NCBI RefSeq assembly: GCF_014062315.1
Contig: NZ_JACGLT010000011.1
Span: forward strand, 1-64,000
DNA from: Gelidibacter maritimus
Lineage (GTDB): Bacteria; Bacteroidota; Bacteroidia; Flavobacteriales; Flavobacteriaceae
Direction of reading: 5' to 3'
Length of the DNA: 64,000 nt
The translations under genes were made by a program, and so were the position numbers. Numbering within the stretch: the stretch's first letter is position 1; each line of letters starts with the position of its first letter. Shown here in pieces: positions 1 to 6,801 of this stretch. The notes below the pieces were generated by a model. That model worked only from the letters and a program-made list of their open reading frames with translations, did not search any database and was not told the DNA's origin.

Positions 1-48
1 CACGATTCACTACCTTTAGGATCAAGGTTTAATGTAATACTCAATATT

Positions 49-949
49 ATGAAAAAAAAACGACACCCTCATTGAAAGGGCCTGTATTTCCGTTCCAGAG
101 TTTGCAAAACTCTACCAAAAATTAAAGCGTTCCGTTGAGCTGGCCGGCAAGAGCCAGAGTACCCTTACCAACTATGCGCGCTGCCTGGCGCACCTTGCCC
201 TCCATTTTAACTGTAGTCCACTTGCCCTGGATGAAGAACAGATCTTGGACTATCTACACGTTTTAAAGTCGCAGCACAAGACGCCATCCGACAGTTTTTT
301 CAAGCACACCGTCTACGGGCTTCGCTATGCCTATCGCCTCTTTGGGATGAACGAGATGCGTGTGGTTCTTCCTTCCATTGAACGTCCCAAGACACTCCCG
401 GTGGTATTGAACCAAAGAGAGATAAAACAACTGTTGAAGACCCCTAAACTGCTCAAGCACCGCTTGGTCCTGGCCATGCTCTATGGCTGTGGACTTCGCA
501 ATTTTGAACTGTGCAACCTACAGCGCAAGGACTTGGATTTTGATAGGATGATGCTGCACGTGCGCCAGGGGAAAGGGCGCAAGGATCGTTATGTTCCCCT
601 GTCCAAAATGCAGGTCCGCGGCCTACAGAGATACTTCCTGGCAGAAAACCCGGATACGTGGTGTTTTACGGGCAATGACAAATCAGGCAGACCGAGCCGG
701 ATCTCTTCCCAGGGCGTTCAGTGGATCGTCCGCGAGGCTCGCAGGCACAGTGGCATCCAAAAGGAGATCACCGCCCATATCCTGCGGCACAGCTATGCCA
801 CCCACTTGCTGGAAATGGGTCTGGACATTATGAGCGTAAAGGATCTTTTGGGACATGCAGATATCCAGACCACCCTTATCTACCTCCATGTGGCACAATC
901 GGGCAGGCAAAGGCCGTTCAGTCCGCTGGACAGGCTTTATGGCCAATAG
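49..949 (+). CDS. Tyrosine recombinase of the IS91-type element, frame interrupted at an A tract
   Basis: Site-specific recombinase of the phage-integrase/Xer family. The continuous frame is 53-949. It encodes an N-terminal SAM-like core-binding domain, then a complete catalytic domain with Arg in GCGLRNFE, HILRH, GHADIQTT and the nucleophile in LIYLHV. The only usual start in this frame is TTG at 245, which would remove most of the core-binding domain. A better start, ATG at 49, lies in another frame, separated by a run of nine A (52-60). With eight A the gene would read from ATG through to 949, about 299 aa, a normal family length. The A9 run could be a mutation, a sequencing error or a slippage site. 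The transposase starts 2 bases downstream, so the two are probably co-transcribed. Confidence 0.75.
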
Positions 950-951
950 GG

Positions 952-2085
952 ATGTCCAAGCCTGTCCATGAAGTAGCCCATATCCTGGAGCGAAACAGGG
1001 AGCACCTTGCCGCTCATTGTGCCAATAGCTGGCAAGAACGTACCCTGCACGCGTTGCGCAAATGTCGGACCTCGGCCTTGGGCGGTCACATCGATCGTTG
1101 TGAGAATCCAACCTGCGGTAGGTTGCACCTTAGTTATAACAGTTGTCGCAACCGTCACTGTCCGAAGTGCCAGGGCCATAAAAAAGAGGAATGGATCCGC
1201 GCCAGGGAGGCAGATCTGTTGAAGGTTCCCTACTTCCATGTAGTGTTTACCATACCTGCGGAGCTGAACCGGTTATGTCTGTACGAACCAAAGTTGGCGT
1301 ACGGTCTTCTGTTCAAAACAGCTTGGGGCATTATCCGGGATTTTGGTGGCAATCCCAAGTTTTTGGGCGGCCGGATGGGAATGGTCGCCATCCTGCACAC
1401 TTGGGGGCAGAACCTTTCGCTGCACCCGCACCTGCACTGTATAGTTCCCGGGGGTGGCATTGCCAGATCGGGCAAATGGAAACCTGCCAAGAGTAAGGGA
1501 AAGTATCTGTTCCCTGTAAAGGCAATGAGTAAGGTCTTCAGGGCTCGATTTGTGGCCGGATTGCGTAAAGCGCTGGGGAAGCAACAACCTCCCTCTTTTT
1601 ACCAAAGCCTGTTCCAACATCATTGGGTGGTCTATTGCAAGCGTCCGTTCTTGGGGCCTTCACAGGTAGTGGAATACTTGGGCCGCTATACCCATAAGAT
1701 TGCCATCAGTAACCATCGGATAAAAGGTCTGGAAGGCGGAAACGTACGGTTCATGGTAAAGGATTATCGGCACGGGGGCAAGAAATCTGTGCTTGCGCTG
1801 CCCGATGCCGAATTCATCAGGCGCTTCGCACTACATGTCCTGCCCAAGGGATTTACACGGATCAGGCATTATGGTATTTTGAGCAGTTATTACAAAAGAA
1901 CTGTGATCCCGCAGCTCCAGAAAGACCTGGGAATGCCAAAGCTTGGGGAGACAGGGCCATTGATGCACCGAAAATGTCCAATATGCAAAAAGGGAAACCT
2001 TGTTACCGTTGCAACTTTTACCGCCCGTGGACCACCAGGGCACTGGCTGGAGCAGATCAATAATCAAATAAAACGACCTATATAA
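952..2085 (+). CDS. IS91 family transposase (HUH/Y2)
   Basis: Single-strand transposase of the IS91/IS801 type, expected to move the element by a rolling-circle mechanism. The 377-aa product has an N-terminal zinc-binding region (Cys at about 50, 55, 65, 70, 73, including SCRNRHCPKC), then the HUH metal site in LHPHLHC (about 157-163). The tyrosine pair follows in YLGRYTH (Tyr 242 and 246). All key residues are present, so it looks active. I chose ATG 952 because the family N-terminus begins here, 2 bases after the recombinase stop. The longer in-frame extension back to 721 lies inside the recombinase gene. Confidence 0.9.
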   Translation: MSKPVHEVAHILERNREHLAAHCANSWQERTLHALRKCRTSALGGHIDRCENPTCGRLHLSYNSCRNRHCPKCQGHKKEEWIRAREADLLKVPYFHVVFTIPAELNRLCLYEPKLAYGLLFKTAWGIIRDFGGNPKFLGGRMGMVAILHTWGQNLSLHPHLHCIVPGGGIARSGKWKPAKSKGKYLFPVKAMSKVFRARFVAGLRKALGKQQPPSFYQSLFQHHWVVYCKRPFLGPSQVVEYLGRYTHKIAISNHRIKGLEGGNVRFMVKDYRHGGKKSVLALPDAEFIRRFALHVLPKGFTRIRHYGILSSYYKRTVIPQLQKDLGMPKLGETGPLMHRKCPICKKGNLVTVATFTARGPPGHWLEQINNQIKRPI

Positions 2086-2305
2086 AAAAAAGCGCAAGTC
2101 ACGCGCAACAGGATATCTATGGTCAAAAATGAAGGAAACTGAGTGAAAAACGTTGAAAAGAAGCGAAGAGGAACTGCAAAACCAATCTTGCACTTCTAAT
2201 CTTCAATAATAAAGCAAGCAAATACTCCCAAACAAAAAAATCAACTATTAAAAACCCATCTTAAATCCAATCAATCCCCATAGTAGGCAAACCGACCAAC
2301 ACCGG

Positions 2306-2369
2306 TTCAGTCAACACGGCATTCATGTTGGGTCGTACCGACCACACGAATGCTTAGTTATTGTAACAC
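2306..2369 (-). repeat. Degenerate or short attC-like site ending cassette C
   Basis: The box attgtaacac (2360-2369) matches, in 9 consecutive bases, the complement of the cassette C start at 3260-3268. It is followed by a compact hairpin, 2319-2335 against 2339-2353, with loop TAC. The far side reads cagtcaac before the hairpin, where sites A and B have a ten-base box ending in CAAC. At about 64 bases it is much shorter than the two 137-base sites and lacks their outer stem sequence. It may be a different site class, a decayed site, or one altered by the neighbouring IS91 insertion. Confidence 0.5.
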
Positions 2370-3268
2370 GTTTTATTTAATCTTTTTATATGTCTGTTCG
2401 TAATCTTCTTGATTATCTATTAATTCATTTTTGGAGTTTAAGAAGAGGACAAAACTCCCCATTGATGTTTTATAGTCATTTATAGTGTCTTTATTTATCC
2501 AATGTTGTGAGCCAAAATATCGAAAGAATATAGCACTATCCTTAGCAATTGTAAACTTGCCTTTTTCGATAATAGTGTCGTTTTTATAATTTTTAAAAGT
2601 GCGTTTCCATATATTATTTTCATAAAAATGAATTTCACTATAAAAGTTGGGATTGTCCATTACCCAAGTACCTTCTAAATTAGACTTGGCATTTTCTGCC
2701 TTATACAAAATCGGTAATTCTATATATTTTGTACTATCATTTGTAAAATAGTATTGTGTCCCCATTCCATTGTCAAAACCTAAAACCCCATAATTTTTAT
2801 TAAAAATCACAGGTCCCATTCCATCCATTATTCCTGGGTCAGAATTATATATATCAAAATCAATTGTTTTTGGATATCTATCAGATTCTATTTTTTCAAA
2901 TTCCAGAGGTCCAGCCATGAGGCGGTCAGAATGCTTTAAATATCTAAAACTTTTATTTTTTGTTGAGTCTGTTTTATTTGTGTAATCATAAATTACCACA
3001 CTATCCCTCTCTCGGATTGTTAATTCGTAATCAGCACTATAAACCAAAGTTCTAAAATCAAAAATTCTTAAATACCTGTTTTCAGTCTGTTTTGGTTCTT
3101 TTATCTTAGAATCAGAACAGCTAAATATTATTAAAATCAGAAATAGGTTTATTGTGTTTTTCAAAATTTTAAATAAAGGTTAAATTTAGAATAATTTTCT
3201 TCCATTAAAATTTAACTCACTCGCTTAATAAAGGAATGAATTTATTTATGTGGGGGAATGTGTTACAA
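2315..3268 (-). mobile_element. Cassette C
   Basis: Unit of about 954 bases holding one lipoprotein gene. Its 5' edge is the G/TT junction at 3269/3268, and its 3' box at 2361-2369 is the reverse complement of bases 3260-3268. The 3' edge (2315) is inferred from the short terminal site and is less certain than the edges of cassettes A and B. The leader between the edge and the gene is 104 bases, longer than in the other two cassettes. Confidence 0.6.
2373..3164 (-). CDS. Cassette C lipoprotein of unknown function
   Basis: 263-aa predicted exported lipoprotein. The N-terminus has a lysine, a hydrophobic stretch and a lipobox ending LIIFSC, so the mature protein would be tethered by Cys16. No family was recognised. 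The body is rich in Asp, Asn, Tyr and Lys. A segment near residues 165-215 with GTWVMDNPNFYSEIHFYENN resembles a lipocalin-like beta structure of the kind used to report residual activity in small flavobacterial lipoproteins, but this is only an impression. It is the sole gene of cassette C and ends just inside the 3' attC-like site, the usual layout of a cassette gene. Confidence 0.75.
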   Translation of the reverse strand: MKNTINLFLILIIFSCSDSKIKEPKQTENRYLRIFDFRTLVYSADYELTIRERDSVVIYDYTNKTDSTKNKSFRYLKHSDRLMAGPLEFEKIESDRYPKTIDFDIYNSDPGIMDGMGPVIFNKNYGVLGFDNGMGTQYYFTNDSTKYIELPILYKAENAKSNLEGTWVMDNPNFYSEIHFYENNIWKRTFKNYKNDTIIEKGKFTIAKDSAIFFRYFGSQHWINKDTINDYKTSMGSFVLFLNSKNELIDNQEDYEQTYKKIK

Positions 3269-3396
3269 CGTTTAGTATATGAAAAGTAGGCGATTTCGAA
3301 GCACGCAACTTTCGGTTAAGCACAAACTTTGATACGAGCCACAAACCTTGAGTTTATTACTGTTTCGCCTATTTTTTATATACATTGTTGCCAGTA
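3260..3396 (-). repeat. attC-like recombination site B/C (137 bp)
   Basis: Imperfect hairpin site. Stem arms are 3275-3293 and 3365-3383. They match at 17 of 19 positions and both mismatches allow G-T pairs. Between each stem arm and its outer box lies a short unpaired spacer (minus AAT on the 5' side, TAAAC on the 3' side). The outer box 3387-3396 (gttgccagta) pairs with the start of cassette B at 5972-5981, not with the opposite end of this site. The core at 3268-3270 reads minus ACG/TT. The loop is 71 bases. Total length equals site A/B exactly. Confidence 0.8.
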
Positions 3397-3400
3397 GTCT

Positions 3401-3652
3401 TTAGTCCGTTGTTTGTTCGGTTTCTTCTTCAGATTCTTCCTCTTCATCAAAAATTTCCGAAATCTTATTTAGCATTTCCTCTAAATTATCTTTTTCGTCA
3501 TCCAATAGATTCCCAAAATCCGTATCGTCAATTGTGTTATTTTCTAACAATTGTTTTATCATTTCAGTATAAGTGAAATCAACTGGTACTGTTCCCTGCT
3601 GTATTTTCACAGTAATATCGTTGTTGTCTTCTTTATTAAATAGTAATTTCAT
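3401..3652 (-). CDS. Small acidic partner protein of the PHP-ATPase
   Basis: 83-aa protein with a folded-looking N-terminal half (KLLFNKEDNNDITVKIQQG) and a strongly acidic tail in which Glu and Asp run through the last 20 residues. No family was recognised. Its ATG uses the last base of the upstream TAA stop, so translation is probably coupled to the ATPase gene and the two products are likely to work together. It could be a regulatory subunit, an inhibitor or a DNA-mimic-like partner; the sequence does not decide. Its stop lies 5 bases before the outer box of the attC-like site. Confidence 0.75.
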   Translation of the reverse strand: MKLLFNKEDNNDITVKIQQGTVPVDFTYTEMIKQLLENNTIDDTDFGNLLDDEKDNLEEMLNKISEIFDEEEESEEETEQTTD

Positions 3653-5955
3653 TATTCCGTAAATTTTTTCAGATTATATTTCTTGACCCTTTTTTTGATT
3701 GAAGATTTTCCTCCGTCCGTAATTGAAGCAATTAAGTCAACAACACTCGTTCCATCTATTTCTCCCTCTAAAGGACTTGACTTGATTATAAGTTTGTTGT
3801 TTTCATTTTTGCACAGAATGACATTTTGTGCGTCTGCGAGCATTGGAATGGTAGCATTGTGAGACACTAAAATTATTTGTTTCTTGCTTTTGATTTTTTT
3901 TACTGCGTTGACCAAACCTTTATTAATGTAATCTGTTGCTAAATTATCTTCAGGTTGGTCAATTATTATTGGCGCACTATCTTTATCGTAACCTAAAATA
4001 ATGTCTAGAATAACAGATGTTTTCCAGCCTGGACTTAACCTCTCAAATTCACGACCATCGTTGGTAATAATTTTATATTTCTTTTTATTTAACTCTTCAA
4101 AGCTGTTATAGATTTTACTTTCGAAATCATCATAATCGTGAACTTTGGGTTGTTGTTTTTTAAAATTAGTTTCAAAAAGTAATTCTGGTGTAATACTGTC
4201 AAAATCTGTGATTTTGGTTTTTAAATAATGATTTACAACCTCGACAAATTTTGTGGTATTCAGTACAAAATCATTTTCAATAAATAATTTATGACCCATT
4301 GATTCAATTTCTTCTGAATCAAATTTTAATGCAAAACTTGATATTGAGTTGATAGTTCTATGAAATTGTCTATATGCTCTGACATATTTCTTTAATGTCT
4401 CAAGAAGTTTATTAAAATTTTGTCTTTTCGTTTGTTCTTCTGAATTTGAATGTTTTAATGCTTGATTGTATGACTCTTTATTTAGCTCTAATAATTGTCT
4501 TACTTTTTTTTCTTTATTTGAAATTTCTAAAACAACATCTAATTCATTTTTTAAATTCTCTATTAAACTAGAATCGTGATTGATGAATGGATAATTGGAC
4601 AAAAATGTTTCCAGAGAATTCAGAGATAATATATAATTGTCATAAGTTCCTTTTGAAAAACGTAGTTTTTCATTTTCGATTTCAGTTGGTTGTAAATTAT
4701 CGTAAATATTAGTTTCTAAGTTAGACCTAGTTAATAACCTTGAAAGGATTGGAATGGTTAATAAAGTTTGGCTTTCTTCTTCTAAAATCTTGACACATCT
4801 AATTAATTCTTCAATGTTTTTTTTAAATTCTCTTAAACCATTATTGATATTTAATTTTATTTCATCATCTCCGGGAAAAACTCTTTTAATGATGTCAATA
4901 TTTTCGATTTTGTCCTTACTGATATTATTAACAACACCCATTATATAATTTTGAGAAAGATAATGGGGCATCATTCCTGAAGGGTTTACAATCGTAATTT
5001 TGTCAATATCGTATTGGTTATAAATAGATTCCTCTGTATTTTTATTTAGACATTTGACAATAGAATCAACAAGGAGAGTTTTTCCACTTGAGGAACCGCC
5101 AATTATTACATTTAAACCTGACGTCAATTCAATGTCTATTTCAATGTTATCTTTTTTATGAGAAACGGACTGTATATTTTCTGAATAGAATTTTGGTTTA
5201 GTAGGAGAATAGACAAGTCTTGATTGTTCGGATAATGACAGCCTTAAACCGCTAAATGTTGGTTCTGCTAACATCCAAGTAGGATTAAATGGATTTTTGT
5301 CTTTTCCATTTGGGTATGTAATTGGCGTATAATTATCACTACAAGTAATTAGATTTACAAATTCGTTAATACCTAATTTCTTAAAATATTCTTGAGTTCT
5401 TTCAAGACCATTGTCGCCTCTTGCAGTAAAACCTTCGAAGTGATTATAGTAAACATTCCTTTCTAGTGTTCCATCAAGTCGTGTATCTCTTGGAATTGAA
5501 GTGTTAAACGTAGCGTGGGATTGTCCTCCGTGAGGAAGAAGCATAAATTCATAAGAATCGAACTTATTGATAATATCTTGAATTGATGGAATTTGAGGGT
5601 CATCCTTTCTCACAATTTTATCAGGATATAATTCGTCAAGCTTTGTGTTTATATCATCTAAAATTTCGTCTGTAATAACTTTTATGTCAAAATAGATGTG
5701 ACAATGATATGCTGGACAACCATCATAATTCCTGATATGAAGCTCGACACCAAGAATTATATTAAGGTTTAAAGCAATTGCCTTTTGATAGGCATTTTTG
5801 TTGACCATATTATGGTCAGTAAGAGAGATTAAAAATTCTGAATTCCCATTGAAGTCGTGTATTTTTTTAACCAATAACTCAATATCGTAATCATTATTGA
5901 CTTCATTTGGATTTTCAGAAGTATGTATATGTGTATCTAGGTAAATTGGCTTCAC
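3652..5955 (-). CDS. PHP domain-ABC ATPase fusion (TrlF-like), candidate defence protein
   Basis: 767-aa fusion. Residues 1-250 form a PHP phosphoesterase with the expected metal ligands: HIH (9-11), TDHN (46-49), GVELH (69-73), HCH (84-86), PHGGQSH (141-147) and CSDN (205-208). Residues 270-767 form an ABC/SMC-like ATPase: Walker A GGSSSGKT (286-293), a helical insert at about 345-575, signature LSPGWK (639-644), Walker B IIIDQPEDN (662-670) and His698 in LVSHN. PHP-plus-ATPase proteins of the TrlF kind occur in variable genome regions; a phage-defence role is inference. Start is GTG at 5955, 25 bases inside the cassette edge. All catalytic motifs look intact. Confidence 0.85.
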   Translation of the reverse strand: MKPIYLDTHIHTSENPNEVNNDYDIELLVKKIHDFNGNSEFLISLTDHNMVNKNAYQKAIALNLNIILGVELHIRNYDGCPAYHCHIYFDIKVITDEILDDINTKLDELYPDKIVRKDDPQIPSIQDIINKFDSYEFMLLPHGGQSHATFNTSIPRDTRLDGTLERNVYYNHFEGFTARGDNGLERTQEYFKKLGINEFVNLITCSDNYTPITYPNGKDKNPFNPTWMLAEPTFSGLRLSLSEQSRLVYSPTKPKFYSENIQSVSHKKDNIEIDIELTSGLNVIIGGSSSGKTLLVDSIVKCLNKNTEESIYNQYDIDKITIVNPSGMMPHYLSQNYIMGVVNNISKDKIENIDIIKRVFPGDDEIKLNINNGLREFKKNIEELIRCVKILEEESQTLLTIPILSRLLTRSNLETNIYDNLQPTEIENEKLRFSKGTYDNYILSLNSLETFLSNYPFINHDSSLIENLKNELDVVLEISNKEKKVRQLLELNKESYNQALKHSNSEEQTKRQNFNKLLETLKKYVRAYRQFHRTINSISSFALKFDSEEIESMGHKLFIENDFVLNTTKFVEVVNHYLKTKITDFDSITPELLFETNFKKQQPKVHDYDDFESKIYNSFEELNKKKYKIITNDGREFERLSPGWKTSVILDIILGYDKDSAPIIIDQPEDNLATDYINKGLVNAVKKIKSKKQIILVSHNATIPMLADAQNVILCKNENNKLIIKSSPLEGEIDGTSVVDLIASITDGGKSSIKKRVKKYNLKKFTE

Positions 5956-5971
5956 GATATTTTTTTTAGAT

Positions 5972-6108
5972 TACTGGCAACGTTTAGTGTATGAGCAGTG
6001 GCGTGGGATATCACGGACAATTGCAAACAGGTACTTACCATTGGAAATTCCGAAGGAATTTCCAAGTAAGCGAGGACAAGCCATTGCTTATACACATTGT
6101 TCTACACC
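5972..6108 (-). repeat. attC-like recombination site A/B (137 bp)
   Basis: Imperfect hairpin site. Outer stem arms are 5987-6002 and 6080-6095, matching at 14 of 16 positions with the two mismatches G-T compatible. A nested stem is formed by 6042-6050 and its flank against 6053-6063. The outer box 6099-6108 (gttctacacc) is the perfect reverse complement of the start of cassette A at 6704-6713. The junction is minus AAACG/TTGCC at 5981/5980. Spacer lengths, core and total length match site B/C although the loop sequences differ. Confidence 0.8.
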
Positions 6109-6712
6109 GTTTTTTATCCGCTGTTATTCATTTTAAACGTTCTCAAACATTGGATTAATATAGCCATATTTTTCTTTAATTCATCCGTCTGTGATGCAGA
6201 AGCCGTCAAATTAAAAAAAACTCCTTTTGTTTCACTTTCCAAAACGAAACTTACGGTTTCAATTTCGCCATAAGTTTCTGTATTCGATTTGGTGTGCAGA
6301 AAATATGCTTCTTCATTAAGTAAATTAGTTTTACCAGTTTCGATAACTTTCGCGTCCCAATTAGTTTCAAGTAATTCAAGATAGTAATCAAATTCAGATT
6401 CCAAATCTTTCCTGTCTCCGAAACTCTTAATTTTTTGAATTGAAAGAATATCAACAAATCCATCTTTGTCAGGATTTGAAACTGCATCTATTCCAAAAAG
6501 GATATTTTTGTTTTCGTAATCTTCTACTGTCCATTCCCAATTAATCGGAATAGAGATTGAAAAATCGCCATTTGGATATTCAATTTTTTGTTTAGTAACT
6601 TTTACTGAATAATTGGCGTAATTATCCAATGTGTTTTGTCGATTTGAGCAGGAAGCTGTCAAAATCAATAATGTTAATGCTATGAGGAATGTTTTTTTCA
6701 AATGGTGTAGAA
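5981..6712 (-). mobile_element. Cassette A
   Basis: 732-base unit with one lipoprotein gene, the cassette nearest the recombinase gene and so the expected most recent insertion if integron rules hold. The start box 6704-6713 and 3' box 6099-6108 are perfect ten-base reverse complements. The gene starts only 11 bases from the cassette edge, leaving no room for its own promoter, so it probably depends on transcription from the recombinase side. Confidence 0.75.
6114..6701 (-). CDS. Cassette A lipoprotein, PsbP/DUF1795-like
   Basis: 195-aa predicted lipoprotein with a TTG start, KK, a hydrophobic stretch and the lipobox LTASC (Cys18). The mature part (YPNGDFSISIPINWEW near 45-60, then a closing segment with LTASASQTDELKKN) has the pattern of the PsbP/DUF1795 fold, a small alpha-beta domain seen in many exported bacterial proteins of unknown role. 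The assignment is by overall pattern, not by a catalytic motif. No alternative ATG lies upstream inside the cassette. The stop codon is 5 bases from the outer box of the attC-like site. Confidence 0.75.
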   Translation of the reverse strand: MKKTFLIALTLLILTASCSNRQNTLDNYANYSVKVTKQKIEYPNGDFSISIPINWEWTVEDYENKNILFGIDAVSNPDKDGFVDILSIQKIKSFGDRKDLESEFDYYLELLETNWDAKVIETGKTNLLNEEAYFLHTKSNTETYGEIETVSFVLESETKGVFFNLTASASQTDELKKNMAILIQCLRTFKMNNSG

Positions 6713-6792
6713 CTTGTATATAGGAGCATCAAACCTACCTATTAAATTCCAAAAAAGGGGGGATAGGCGTACTTTTTGGTGCTTTTATATTC
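6704..6792 (-). repeat. Recombinase-proximal attachment site (attI-like or attC-like)
   Basis: Between the recombinase stop and cassette A lies a further imperfect hairpin: 6716-6742 against 6763-6792, aligning over about 26 positions with small bulges. It includes the GCAYCAAA blocks and the outer TATA blocks. On the minus strand it ends ATATACAAG/TTCTACACC, like the CATAYACTAAACG/TT of the two cassette sites. By position it would be the primary insertion site, but its hairpin form resembles a cassette site more than the simple attI of classical integrons. A T-poor palindrome at 6787-6802 overlaps its outer arm. Confidence 0.55.
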
Positions 6793-6801
6793 GAATATAA
6801 T

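Larger units (their letters stand above)
1..2310 (+). mobile_element. IS91-type element with accessory tyrosine recombinase
   Basis: Two genes, a tyrosine recombinase (49-949) and an IS91-type HUH transposase (952-2085), lie 2 bases apart on the plus strand. IS91 members with an upstream Y-recombinase ORF are known. The stretch reads clearly more GC-rich than the AT-rich cassette DNA to its right, which suggests recent arrival. IS91 elements lack terminal inverted repeats, so ends are hard to place. The left end is unknown and may lie outside the window. The right end is tentatively put near 2308, where the tetranucleotide GTTC (2305-2308) occurs, because IS91 inserts beside GTTC/GAAC. The non-coding tail 2086-2308 would hold the origin end. 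Confidence 0.6.
3269..5980 (-). mobile_element. Cassette B (PHP-ATPase pair)
   Basis: 2712-base unit between the G/TT junctions at 5981/5980 and 3269/3268. It carries two overlapping genes, a PHP-ABC ATPase and a small acidic protein. Its 5' end and its 3' box are perfect ten-base reverse complements (5972-5981 and 3387-3396), so a circular form would recreate a complete paired site. It is large for a cassette and carries an operon rather than a single gene. Confidence 0.75.
2306..6792 (-). mobile_element. Integron-like array of three gene cassettes
   Basis: Three units read on the minus strand, directly downstream of a tyrosine recombinase gene and in its direction. Each unit has one gene or gene pair followed by a large imperfect hairpin. 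The bases that start a cassette are complementary to the outer box at its own 3' end: 6704-6713 with 6099-6108, 5972-5981 with 3387-3396, and 3260-3268 with 2361-2369. Each junction has minus-strand G followed by TT, as in integron recombination between G and TT of the core. Genes start 11, 25 and 104 bases from their cassette edge, short leaders for the first two, as expected of promoterless cassettes. It differs from classical integrons in the recombinase type and its orientation. The array may continue left of the IS91 element. Confidence 0.75.

Noticed and set aside
721..951. N-terminal extension of the IS91 transposase
   Set aside because: It overlaps the recombinase gene in another frame and has no match to the family; ATG 952 gives the expected N-terminus.
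263..2193. Minus-strand frames across the IS91 element
   Set aside because: They are opposite-strand shadows of the recombinase and transposase genes in GC-richer DNA.
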